Part shown: piece by piece, positions 1-6,995 of the stretch
Position numbering within the stretch: the first letter of the stretch is position 1
Layout of the letters: every line of letters starts with the position of its first letter
Position numbers and translations under genes: made by a program
Notes under the pieces: model-generated
What the model was told of the DNA's origin: nothing
Seen by the model: the letters and a program-made list of their open reading frames with translations, nothing else
The model's database searches: none
NCBI GenBank assembly: GCA_018821175.1
Contig: JAHJMX010000106.1
Span: forward strand, 1 to 7,221
Length of the DNA: 7,221 bases
Direction of reading: 5' to 3'
Source: Patescibacteria group bacterium
GTDB lineage: Bacteria; Patescibacteriota; Gracilibacteria; UBA1369; PNNO01

Positions 1-460
1 CAGCTCCTGAGAAGATAGGAAGTTTTTGTCCACGTACCAATGTGTTCATACAATCGATAGTTGAAATTCCTGTTTGAATGAAATCGTTAGGATAATTTCG
101 TGAGTATGGATTTAATGGACTACCATTAATATCAAGTTGTTTATCTGGAATAATTGGAGCTCCTCCATCGATTGGACGACCTCTTCCATCAAAGATTCTT
201 CCGAGCATATCTTCAGATACGTCGATTTGAAGTGTTTTCCCAAGGAATCTAGCTTTAGAACCATGTGCTCCAACACCTTGTGTGTTTTCGAACATTTGTA
301 CTAATGCTACTCCTTCTCTCGCTTCAAGAACTTTTCCTGAACGGATCTCTCCGTTTGCAGTTGTAATATCAACGAGCTCTTCGTATTTAATCCCTTCAAC
401 TCCCTCGATCATCACGAGTGGACCTGAAATGGATCTTATTGTTTTATATTCTTTTTGCAT
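1..460 (-). CDS. ntpB: V/A-type ATPase subunit B, N-terminal part (runs off the left edge)
   Basis: This is the non-catalytic nucleotide-binding subunit that alternates with A in the A3B3 head. Only the first 153 codons are present. The protein opens MQKEYKTIRSISGPLVMIEG, the beta-barrel start typical of B subunits. It continues with the GRIFDGRGRPIDGG motif (about residues 87-100) and the conserved FIQTGISTID and NTLVRGQKLPIFSGA segments (about 127-153), which lead into the nucleotide-binding domain. The arginine finger and the C-terminal domain lie outside the window. The start is the ATG at 460-458, which agrees with the family N-terminus; no Shine-Dalgarno is visible upstream. It lies 40 AT-rich bases after the A gene, as in other ntp operons. 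Cys137 stands in a stretch where relatives often read IDGLNTL, a minor variation. Identification is firm from residue-level similarity; nothing suggests a defect. Confidence 0.96.
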   Translation of the reverse strand, partial: MQKEYKTIRSISGPLVMIEGVEGIKYEELVDITTANGEIRSGKVLEAREGVALVQMFENTQGVGAHGSKARFLGKTLQIDVSEDMLGRIFDGRGRPIDGGAPIIPDKQLDINGSPLNPYSRNYPNDFIQTGISTIDCMNTLVRGQKLPIFSGA

Positions 461-500
461 CGTATATGTAAGTTAAATTAAGTTATAAAATTAAATAAAA

Positions 501-2270
501 TTAAATTTTTCTGAGGCTCATAATAGCTTTTTCTGTTTCTTCCCAAAGATTCTTATAATTAGCTTCTGCCTCATCATTTGCTTTAATATTTTTACATCCT
601 ACAACTTTTTGCATTACAGGTAGTGCAAGTAATTCATCGAAGTTGAAGTCTTCTTGGTCAACTACTTTGAAAGCAGTATGATACACATTCATAATAGATT
701 TAAGCATCCAATATTGCTTTTTGAGTGGAGTAAATGCATCTTCATCGTCGAAAGCGTTTTGGAATAGGAAATCTTCACGAAGAGATTTCGCAGTTTCTAG
801 AATAAGTCTTTCTTTTGGTGAAAGAGCTTCCATTCCTACTAGACGTACGATTTCTTCAAGTTTAGCTTCTTCTTGCAAGATACCCATTGATTCTGCACGT
901 AATGATTCAAAGTCCTCTGCAATCTCATTAGCCCAGTAATCCTTAATGTTATCTTGGTATAGTGTGTAAGAAGTTAACCAGTTGATAGCTGGGAAATGAC
1001 GTCTATAAGCAAGCTTTGCATCTAGTCCCCAGAATACTTTTGTTACACGTAATGTGTTTTGTGTTACTGGTTCTGAAAGATCTCCACCTGGAGGCGATAC
1101 TGCCCCGATAAGTGTCAAACTTCCTTGTCTTTCTTCTGATCCAAGACATTTAACCATTCCTGATCTTTCGTAGAATTCTGCAGTTCTTGAACCTAGGTAA
1201 GCAGGATATCCTTCTTCCCCCGGCATTTCTTCAAGACGTCCTGACATTTCACGAAGAGCTTCAGCCCAACGAGAAGTTGAGTCGGCCATAAGGGCAACGT
1301 TATATCCCATATCTCTATAATACTCGGCGATTGTTACTCCAGTGTAAATTGAAGCTTCACGAGCAGCTACCGGCATGTTTGATGTATTGGCGATCATTAC
1401 TGTACGTTTCATCAATTTTTCACCAGTGTTTGGATCTTCAAGTTCAGGGAATTCTGCAAGTACATCTGTCATCTCATTACCACGCTCACCACATCCGATA
1501 TATACGATGATTTGCGCATCACAATATTTCGCAAGTGTTTGCTGTGTTACAGTTTTACCAGCTCCGAATGGTCCAGGGATACATCCTGCTCCACCTTTTG
1601 CGATAGGGAACATTGTATCTAGAATTCTTGTTCCAGAAATCAATGGCTCATTTGGGATAAACTTTGTTTTGATTGGTCTAGGTTTACGAATTGACCATTT
1701 TTGCAACATTGAGATATTATGATCTTTACCGTCTGCATCAGTAATTACTGCAATAGTTTCAGTAATATTGAAATTTCCATTTTTAATTTCTTTGATTTTT
1801 CCAGCAACACCTGGAGGAGTCATTATTTTGTGCTTAATCAATGAAGTCTCTTGAACTTCTCCAAGAGTATCTCCTGACATAACTGATTCACCAGCGTTTT
1901 TAACAGATTTAAAATCCCATTTTTTATCATAATCTAATCCTGGGACATCAATACCACGAGTGATGTAAGCTCCAGCAGCTTTTTCCAAATCTTTTAGTGG
2001 ACGTTGAATTCCATCATAAATTGATTCAAGTAATCCAGGAGCTAGTTCTACCTGCATAGTTTCTCCAGTTGAATAAACTGGTTCTCCAGGTCCAACTCCA
2101 GAGGTTTCTTCGTATACTTGAACTGAAACTTCATCACCATTGATTCCGATGATTTCTCCAATAAGTTTCTTGTCAGATACACGTACAACCTCGTACATTT
2201 TTGCACCTTCCATCCCTTTCGCGACAACGAGAGGTCCAGATACTTTTATGATTGTTCCTTGTTTTTGCAT
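501..2270 (-). CDS. ntpA: V/A-type ATPase catalytic subunit A
   Basis: This subunit hydrolyses or makes ATP in the cytoplasmic head of the rotary ATPase. The protein is 589 residues, the usual length. The N-terminal beta-barrel (about 1-75) starts with GTIIKVSGPLVVAKGM. Residues about 115-195 form the extra 'non-homologous' bulge domain found in A but not B subunits. The P-loop GPFGAGKT is at 233-240, the catalytic glutamate is E262 in GCGERGNE, and the Walker B strand VALMAD at 325-330 is followed by STSRWAEALRE. The PGEEGYPAYLGSR stretch at 350-362 and SPPGGDLSEPVT at 392-403 are also family signatures. The C-terminal third is the helical bundle that grips the shaft. The ATG at 2270 gives the family N-terminus; its upstream region is nearly pure A/T with no Shine-Dalgarno. 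The gene follows F after an unusually long 110-base gap with repeats, so it may have some separate expression control (inference). All active-site residues are intact. Confidence 0.98.
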   Translation of the reverse strand: MQKQGTIIKVSGPLVVAKGMEGAKMYEVVRVSDKKLIGEIIGINGDEVSVQVYEETSGVGPGEPVYSTGETMQVELAPGLLESIYDGIQRPLKDLEKAAGAYITRGIDVPGLDYDKKWDFKSVKNAGESVMSGDTLGEVQETSLIKHKIMTPPGVAGKIKEIKNGNFNITETIAVITDADGKDHNISMLQKWSIRKPRPIKTKFIPNEPLISGTRILDTMFPIAKGGAGCIPGPFGAGKTVTQQTLAKYCDAQIIVYIGCGERGNEMTDVLAEFPELEDPNTGEKLMKRTVMIANTSNMPVAAREASIYTGVTIAEYYRDMGYNVALMADSTSRWAEALREMSGRLEEMPGEEGYPAYLGSRTAEFYERSGMVKCLGSEERQGSLTLIGAVSPPGGDLSEPVTQNTLRVTKVFWGLDAKLAYRRHFPAINWLTSYTLYQDNIKDYWANEIAEDFESLRAESMGILQEEAKLEEIVRLVGMEALSPKERLILETAKSLREDFLFQNAFDDEDAFTPLKKQYWMLKSIMNVYHTAFKVVDQEDFNFDELLALPVMQKVVGCKNIKANDEAEANYKNLWEETEKAIMSLRKI

Positions 2271-2291
2271 ATTATGATTAATTAATTATTT

Positions 2292-2297
2292 ATTATA
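2292..2297 (-). promoter_or_regulatory. possible internal -10 box (TATAAT) before subunit A
   Basis: The minus strand reads a perfect TATAAT ending 21 bases before the A start codon, which would allow a short leader and an internal promoter for A-B(-D). No good -35 hexamer is seen at 16-18 bases upstream, where GC-rich repeat sequence lies instead. The surroundings are almost all A/T, so a chance match is likely. Confidence 0.2.
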
Positions 2298-2310
2298 TTT
2301 TAAGTTGAGT

Positions 2311-2346
2311 TTGAGTCGCTTCGCGGTTTTGAGTCGCTTCGCGAAT
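2311..2346 (-). repeat. two tandem 18-base repeats, GC-rich, in the F-A gap
   Basis: On the plus strand TTGAGTCGCTTCGCG occurs at 2311-2325 and again at 2329-2343, identical over 15 bases with a period of 18. A third TTGAG at 2347 keeps the same period, after which the copy diverges. In the transcript each unit contains CGCGAAGCG, which can fold as a 3-bp stem with a GAA loop. The block is strikingly GC-rich against AT-rich flanks. It is non-coding: F ends at 2381 and A begins at 2270. Its role is unknown; RNA processing, stability or spacing between cistrons is possible. Confidence 0.8.
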
Positions 2347-2356
2347 TTGAGCTACA

Positions 2357-2379
2357 AGTTGCTCGCTTCGCTCGCAACT
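2357..2379 (-). repeat. inverted repeat (hairpin) directly after the subunit F stop codon
   Basis: AGTTGC at 2357-2362 pairs with GCAACT at 2374-2379. In RNA the stem could continue through tandem G-A mismatches to an inner GC/GC pair closed by GAA, giving a compact hairpin one base past the F stop codon. It shares the GCTTCGC core with the neighbouring 18-base repeats. No run of T follows it in the direction of transcription, so it is not a standard intrinsic terminator. A 3'-end stabiliser, processing site or partial attenuator between F and A are plausible readings (inference). Confidence 0.65.
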
Positions 2380-2380
2380 G

Positions 2381-2746
2381 TTAACCAAAGATATCACTAC
2401 CAACTGCTTGTTCGACCATTTTTTTGATTCTATGAGATCCATATCCTTGAGTCCCTTGTATTCCAGGGATTGGAATAATTGCTGGGATTGCAGTTTTATT
2501 TAATTTTTTATAATCATCTGTAGAGAGTTGCATTGCGAGATCTTCCAATATGAAGATAATTGCGTATTTTTTCTTCATATCTCCGTTTGGAAGAGTAATT
2601 TCCTCTTTGTATAATTGGAAAAGTGATTCTCTTGCGTCTGCACCATTGTTTGCGACACAAGCTGTAATCCCAAGAGCTTTAAATCCAAGGATTTGATCTT
2701 TATTCCCGATTATCGCTATTTTGTAGTTTTGTTTAGCATCTTTCAT
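2381..2746 (-). CDS. ntpF: V/A-type ATPase subunit F (central-stalk rotor)
   Basis: Subunit F binds subunit D on the central shaft and modulates the ATPase. (The E. hirae literature calls this gene ntpG.) The 121-residue protein has the small alpha/beta fold of the family. The opening strand and turn YKIAIIGNKDQILGFKALGI is at about 8-27, the middle strand YAIIFILEDLA at 61-71, and the PAIIPIPGIQGTQGYG strand and loop at 88-103. The C-terminal helix MVEQAVGSDIFG, which reaches into the head in relatives, ends the protein. It is longer than the roughly 100-105 residues usual in the family: a charged insertion around 48-60 (EEITLPNGDMKKK) and a short N-terminal extension account for most of this. 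The ATG at 2746 is preceded by a weak AAGAAG. It starts 19 bases after C and is followed by the long repeat-bearing gap before A. Confidence 0.93.
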   Translation of the reverse strand: MKDAKQNYKIAIIGNKDQILGFKALGITACVANNGADARESLFQLYKEEITLPNGDMKKKYAIIFILEDLAMQLSTDDYKKLNKTAIPAIIPIPGIQGTQGYGSHRIKKMVEQAVGSDIFG

Positions 2747-2765
2747 AAGTTGCTTCTTTTAACGT

Positions 2766-3791
2766 TTAATATAATGTTCTAATGATTTTCCTAATGTCTT
2801 CTGGGGCGATATTATTTAATTTTCCAACCATAATGCTTCGAATAACCAAAGCATTGTTTTTCTTTGCCCAGAAATAAGCGAATACTGGTTCAGGTCCAAT
2901 TGCAATTCGTTTTGCTTGCTGAATATAATCAGTCAAATGGTCATAAGTTAGCTTATCAAGTTTTACGAATGACTTTTCATCTTCATATCCTTTTATTGCT
3001 TCACGAATAATGTCTGAATAATCTGTATGTTTCATACTTTCAGCGAAATCAGCTACATCTTTTCTAAATGCATCTACAAATCTGTATTTTTCAAGATATC
3101 CTCTGTTGATAAATCCTTTTAACAATAAATCTTCACCGCGTTTTTGAATTTTTAGACGGATAAATAATTCAATGTTTTTAAGATCAATATATTTTTTTGT
3201 AAGTTTAATCAAGAATCCATTTTCGCTTCGAAGCGCAATATCATTCATTATTTTGCAAAGTCTTTTATCCAAAACGATATCAATTATTTGTGGATCTTCA
3301 TCCTTTTCATAATCTACTTTTGCCAAAGCAATACTTTCCTTTATATATTCTTCATATTTTGGTTCAAGTCCAAGTGTTACATCTTCGTTTCCAAAGATTA
3401 ATCTTCTAAGTTTTTCTGTTGGAATAGCTCCAAATTTGAGGAGGAAGTTTTCAATTTCATCAAAATCTTTCCCAGAATATTTTGCCTTAAGTAAAACTTT
3501 CAAATTGTGGAAGTCATATCTAAACCAAAGAATGTTAAATACCCAATTTTCTGGAGTGATGCGTGAAATTAATTCCTTCGTATCTTTCAATCCAGAGTTA
3601 ATAACTTCTTGAAAGCTTTCTATTTTTTCAATATCACCAATATGTGATGAATAATCAGTTTCATTCAAAATTTTGTACGCGTCGCGAGCGTCTTTTGCGA
3701 GTACCATACGTTCTAACTCATTTTCGTTTAGGAGTTTTGTCTCAAGTACTCTAATCCACGATGATGATTGTGCGAATAATGTTGAGTCCAT
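2766..3791 (-). CDS. ntpC: V/A-type ATPase subunit C (d-type, socket on the c-ring)
   Basis: Subunit C is the funnel-shaped socket that couples the D-F shaft to the membrane K ring; it is homologous to eukaryotic subunit d. The 341-residue all-helical protein is of usual length. Family signatures visible are the N-terminal AKDARDAYKILNETDY (about 32-47), the WFRYDFHNLKVLLKAKYSGK block (about 89-108) and the C-terminal VIRSIMVGKLNNIAPEDI followed by KIIRTLY (about 317-341). The acidic, lysine-rich middle is typical. The ATG at 3791 follows the E stop by 13 bases, with no Shine-Dalgarno, so translation could depend on ribosomes arriving from E (inference). No transmembrane segment is expected or seen. 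A 12-base perfect palindrome lies within the coding sequence at 3224-3235. Confidence 0.95.
   Translation of the reverse strand: MDSTLFAQSSSWIRVLETKLLNENELERMVLAKDARDAYKILNETDYSSHIGDIEKIESFQEVINSGLKDTKELISRITPENWVFNILWFRYDFHNLKVLLKAKYSGKDFDEIENFLLKFGAIPTEKLRRLIFGNEDVTLGLEPKYEEYIKESIALAKVDYEKDEDPQIIDIVLDKRLCKIMNDIALRSENGFLIKLTKKYIDLKNIELFIRLKIQKRGEDLLLKGFINRGYLEKYRFVDAFRKDVADFAESMKHTDYSDIIREAIKGYEDEKSFVKLDKLTYDHLTDYIQQAKRIAIGPEPVFAYFWAKKNNALVIRSIMVGKLNNIAPEDIRKIIRTLY
3224..3235. repeat. 12-base perfect palindrome CGCTTCGAAGCG inside ntpC
   Basis: The sequence equals its own reverse complement and shares CGCTTCG with the repeats in the F-A gap. It encodes ordinary residues (ALRSE) of subunit C, so codon choice could explain it. 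Its presence is certain; any function is doubtful. Confidence 0.5.
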
Positions 3792-3804
3792 TTAAAATTA
3801 ATGG

Positions 3805-4374
3805 TTAAGCAGGAAACAAAGTTTTAGCAACTTCAAGCTCTAAATAGCCTCTAAGTTGATTATCAAGAATTGATTCAAAAGAATTATTAATTTCGATCTT
3901 TTCAGATTGAAGAATGAAACCACCTTTAATGTCCGCAGTTTTATTTGACATTGTGTATGGTTTCCCAGAAGTCTTAAGGGCAGACTTTGTAATATCTTCT
4001 TTTCCTTTAGCAGGAATTATAGTTACATCATCACCTTCCATATCTGAATTTTTTAGAAGATTCACTAGATTATCTTCATAATTCCCAGATGAAAGCAGAG
4101 ATTCTAATGCATCAGCGAAAACTTTATCCATGATTTCACGTTTTTCGTGTAAGAGTTTAGTCTTTGCTTCCATTCTTGCATGTGTTGTCATCTTATTCAT
4201 GATTTTTCCTGAGTTCTCTGTAACCTTCTCATCCATCTCTTGTTCAGTTTTTTTAGCAAGTACAGCAAACTCATTATCAAGTTTTTTCAAAGCAGTTTCA
4301 TGTTCTGCTTGTATAGCATCAAGTTTTTCTTGAGTTTCACTCTCGATTTGTTCGAGTATATCTTGTAGTGCCAT
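3805..4374 (-). CDS. ntpE: V/A-type ATPase subunit E (peripheral stalk)
   Basis: Subunit E pairs with the H/G subunit in a long right-handed coiled coil that braces the head against subunit I. The 189-residue protein is of family length. Residues about 1-95 are a charged Glu/Lys/Ala-rich helix (for example LDAIQAEHETALKKLDNEFA) with no proline, as expected for the coiled coil. The C-terminal globular domain holds VTIIPAKGKED and the diagnostic GGFILQSEKIEINNSFESIL at about 151-170, ending in a VAKTLF helix that contacts subunit B in relatives. The ATG at 4374 is chosen because it gives the helix start; no Shine-Dalgarno precedes it. It lies 81 bases after K, a gap with an imperfect hairpin, and 13 bases before C. 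Confidence 0.94.
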   Translation of the reverse strand: MALQDILEQIESETQEKLDAIQAEHETALKKLDNEFAVLAKKTEQEMDEKVTENSGKIMNKMTTHARMEAKTKLLHEKREIMDKVFADALESLLSSGNYEDNLVNLLKNSDMEGDDVTIIPAKGKEDITKSALKTSGKPYTMSNKTADIKGGFILQSEKIEINNSFESILDNQLRGYLELEVAKTLFPA

Positions 4375-4405
4375 ATTATTAATGGGGTTAATTCGTTACC
4401 TTTTG

Positions 4406-4441
4406 GAGGCCTCGCTAATAATTTTCAATCAGCGGGGGCTC
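4406..4441 (-). repeat. imperfect hairpin in the K-E gap
   Basis: In the transcript CGCTGAT pairs with ATTAGCG (7 bp with one G-U) around an 8-base loop. The stem extends outward past a C-A mismatch to CC/GG, then a C-C mismatch, then GAG/CTC. It starts 14 bases after the K stop codon. The following bases (CAAAAGGTAACG) contain no T-tract, so it is not a classical terminator. It sits between the ring subunit, needed in many copies, and the stalk subunit E, needed in few; a 3' mRNA stabiliser or translation-tuning element is an attractive but unproven role. Confidence 0.6.
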
Positions 4442-4455
4442 GCAAAAAACAATAA

Positions 4456-4938
4456 TTATACTTGTATTCCGAAAATAAGAAGTACTGAAACTAGAAGTCC
4501 TAGTACCGCATATGTTTCTACCATCGCTGACATAATTACAGCTTTACCAGTGTTAGCAGAGTCTTTAGCAACGGCGTTCAAACCAGCTGCAGATACTTTT
4601 CCTTGGTGAATTCCTGAGAATAAACCAGCAAGTCCTACTGGGATTCCAGCTCCAAAGAATTGCCATCCAGTTGAGATATCAATCGCGATTGGGCTTCCTC
4701 CGATAAGACCGATTTGGATAAGAATCAAAAGTGCTCCTAGGAATCCATAAATTCCTTGTGTTCCTGGAAGAGCTTGCAAGAGAAGGATTTTTCCGAAAAG
4801 TTCCGGTTTTTCACTGATCACACCAGTTCCTGATTGACCAGCTAGTCCTACTCCGATGCTTGATCCGATCCCACCTAGTGCTGCAGCTAATGCTGCTCCC
4901 AGAACTGCTAATGCGATTCCGTTGTCGATTGCAAACAT
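4456..4938 (-). CDS. ntpK: V/A-type ATPase subunit K (c-ring proteolipid, Na+-type)
   Basis: Subunit K forms the rotating membrane ring that carries ions. The 160-residue protein is a fused double hairpin with four hydrophobic helices (about 8-33, 49-79, 92-124 and 131-157), matching the 16-kDa duplicated class. The ion-binding glutamate is E141 in MVETYAVLG on the last helix. The other sodium ligands described for E. hirae NtpK also have counterparts: L57, T60 and Q61 in ALPGTQGIYGF, and Q112 in GLFSGIHQGKVSAAG. The equivalent acidic residue in the first hairpin is replaced by G59, so each subunit carries one ion site per four helices. This predicts Na+ coupling (inference from the motif). 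The start is the ATG at 4938, preceded by an A-rich leader without Shine-Dalgarno. It lies 35 bases after I, and an 81-base gap with a hairpin follows. Confidence 0.97.
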   Translation of the reverse strand: MFAIDNGIALAVLGAALAAALGGIGSSIGVGLAGQSGTGVISEKPELFGKILLLQALPGTQGIYGFLGALLILIQIGLIGGSPIAIDISTGWQFFGAGIPVGLAGLFSGIHQGKVSAAGLNAVAKDSANTGKAVIMSAMVETYAVLGLLVSVLLIFGIQV

Positions 4939-4973
4939 ATTTTTTTAGTTGTTAAGAGTTAAATATGTAAAGT

Positions 4974-6995
4974 TTAATTGTTGTCTTCAGTTATAAGAAT
5001 GTATTTACAAGCTTTTTGTAATGGGCTAAATGCACGACCTCCACCTTCCATGAATTTCCCAAAGAACTCCACGAATTGAAGACGACTTGAGTGAATGAAT
5101 GCACCAAGTGTTGAGATCGCAATATTTAAAGTATGCCCAATCAAAATTACAATGATTGTGAACACGATTCCTATATAAGGTATACCTCCAACTAGACCAC
5201 CAATTGTATTGAAGGCGAATCCGATAATTCCAGTTCCAAGTCCAAGAGCCATAAGACGTGAGTAAGAAAGAATGTCAGCGAAATATCCAACAAGCCCATA
5301 TAGAGAAAGAACTCCTGATATTAATTTCATAAAAATATTCTTTTTGCTGCGTCCTTGAGTGAGAACCAAAAGAACTACTGTACCAAGTACAATGTTTGTG
5401 ATGATTTCAGCATAATCTGCAAGGAAAATCCCACCTTTGCTTACTCCGAATAGTCCCATCATCACGAGGAAGAAAAACCAAAGGAAACTATCTAAAGTTG
5501 CATCGAGATATCTGTGTGTTTTAATTTTCCAATAACCATCCACAAGAAGACCAAACAGCACTTGAATATATCCGAGGGTTGCTGCAAGTATCAAGAATGT
5601 TAATGGTCCGTTTCCTTGAGTTGGATTAATTATTTGCCATTTGAATGCTTTTACTATTTCTCCACCTTCTAAAACTTTGTCGAAAGTCAAAAATCCAGGG
5701 GCTTGATCTGCAGTCATTCCAAACCATCCACCAAACAATGCTCCCATTATAAAAGTGATAATACCTCCATACATTATAAGTTTCACAAGCTTCTTCATTC
5801 CTGGATCAAGTTTTGTAAACTTAAGTGCAAGGGCACATATCACAAATAGCAAAATTCCATATCCTGCATCTGTTAAACATAGTCCAAAGAATATGATGAA
5901 AAATGCAGCAAGGAATGGAGTTGGGTCAAGTTCTGTTGGAAGAGGAAGCCCGTATACATTAGTAACTGCTTCGAACATTCCCATAAATCCTTTGTTTCTA
6001 ATTGCCACTGGAGCCTGTTCCCCCTCAGATGGCTCAATATCAAAAATTTCAAAACTATCAGTAACCTCTTTAAGAGATTTTATTGTTTTTTCAGCACTTT
6101 TGATTGGCATCCACCCTTCGAGGGTGAATGTATATTCTGTATTTTGAGATTTGTGATCTGCGTAAATTCTATCTCTTTCCCAAACAAAATAATCATGGAC
6201 AATCTGTAAATCTTCATTACTTTTTCCAACAACTCTTAATTCTTCTTCAAAATTAGCAAGTTCTTGTTCTACTTCTCCTTTTCTTTGCTTAATTTTACTG
6301 ATTTCACTTTTTACATCATGAGATACTGAAGGTAGTTCAACTTGAGAAAATTTATTCATCAATAACACCTCTCTTACTTCAGTTTCAATTTCTTTCGTGA
6401 ATGTGATTGAAACATAACATGAACTTTCAGTTTCATTAATTAACTCCAAAACTAATAATTTTGAAACTTTTAGCAATTCCTCTTTAAATTGTTCAAATGC
6501 TGTTTTTTGTACAGTTCCAATAATAGTTTTTGTATTGTCTGTTGTTCCAATATGATTAAGAGGCATTACAAGTGATTGCCAAGGGTCCAGTTCCGAATGG
6601 AGGCTATTAAGAGCAACATATTCATTTCTGAGCGCAACCATTTGCTCTTCAATTGATCGACATTTATCAATAATCACATCGAAGTCAAAGTTACTCGCTC
6701 TTTCCTTAACTTTATTGATAGGCAATCTCACAGGTCCTTCAAAGATATTTCTTTGTTTCGCAAAAGGTTTAATTAATTTCAAAGCGAAATCAATATTTGC
6801 AATATTCAACTCTGCGTTGTGAGCAGCGTCTAACTTGTCCGGAGATAACTCTACTTTTACCAATTCTTCATTTTGATCATTTGAAATTATTTCAGTAATT
6901 TCCAATGCTCCATGTGATTGCAAAACGTCCAACAAATTTTGTCGGTGACGAGATGATCCAATCAGTTTGATTTTTTTCATTAAAATTACAGCCAT
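4974..6995 (-). CDS. ntpI: V/A-type ATPase subunit I (a-type stator with ion half-channels)
   Basis: Subunit I is the stator that anchors the peripheral stalks and provides the ion half-channels beside the K ring. The 673-residue protein is of usual length. The cytoplasmic half (about 1-345) has the family start MAVILMKKIKLIG and a long charged coiled-coil arm (about 225-262). The GFMGMFEAVTNVYGLPLPTELDPTPFLA stretch (about 336-363) leads into some eight membrane helices from about 359 to 635. FGLCLTDAGYGILLF (about 370-384) is highly conserved. The essential channel arginine is R580 in DILSYSRLMALGLG, and a second conserved one is R638 in GAFIHSSRLQFVEFFGKF, followed by GGGRAFSPL. The ATG at 6995 is preferred over an internal one at 6980 because relatives also begin MAxxxMKK; a GAGAG lies very close upstream. 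It follows the H stop by 24 bases. Confidence 0.97.
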   Translation of the reverse strand: MAVILMKKIKLIGSSRHRQNLLDVLQSHGALEITEIISNDQNEELVKVELSPDKLDAAHNAELNIANIDFALKLIKPFAKQRNIFEGPVRLPINKVKERASNFDFDVIIDKCRSIEEQMVALRNEYVALNSLHSELDPWQSLVMPLNHIGTTDNTKTIIGTVQKTAFEQFKEELLKVSKLLVLELINETESSCYVSITFTKEIETEVREVLLMNKFSQVELPSVSHDVKSEISKIKQRKGEVEQELANFEEELRVVGKSNEDLQIVHDYFVWERDRIYADHKSQNTEYTFTLEGWMPIKSAEKTIKSLKEVTDSFEIFDIEPSEGEQAPVAIRNKGFMGMFEAVTNVYGLPLPTELDPTPFLAAFFIIFFGLCLTDAGYGILLFVICALALKFTKLDPGMKKLVKLIMYGGIITFIMGALFGGWFGMTADQAPGFLTFDKVLEGGEIVKAFKWQIINPTQGNGPLTFLILAATLGYIQVLFGLLVDGYWKIKTHRYLDATLDSFLWFFFLVMMGLFGVSKGGIFLADYAEIITNIVLGTVVLLVLTQGRSKKNIFMKLISGVLSLYGLVGYFADILSYSRLMALGLGTGIIGFAFNTIGGLVGGIPYIGIVFTIIVILIGHTLNIAISTLGAFIHSSRLQFVEFFGKFMEGGGRAFSPLQKACKYILITEDNN

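Noticed and set aside
282..476. Plus-strand open frame of 64 codons opposite the start of subunit B
   Set aside because: It is antisense to a clearly conserved B gene, is low-complexity Ser/Thr/Ile-rich and resembles no family; it is a shadow of the real frame.
721..1722. Plus-strand open frames of 72 and 115 codons opposite subunit A
   Set aside because: They overlap conserved catalytic-subunit sequence on the other strand and show no protein-like features of their own.
2357..2379. Intrinsic transcription terminator after subunit F
   Set aside because: The hairpin is not followed by a T-run on the transcribed sense, and termination here would cut off the A and B genes essential for the complex.
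4406..4441. Intrinsic terminator between K and E
   Set aside because: No T-tract follows the stem and downstream genes belong to the same complex; at most it is a partial attenuator.
4130..4609. Plus-strand open frames opposite E and K, one spanning the K-E gap
   Set aside because: They are Ser/Cys/Ala-rich readouts of the coiled-coil and membrane-helix codons of E and K, and no ribosome site or family resemblance is seen.
5755..6147. Plus-strand open frame of 130 codons opposite subunit I
   Set aside because: It lies fully antisense to well-conserved subunit I sequence; nothing supports it as a gene.
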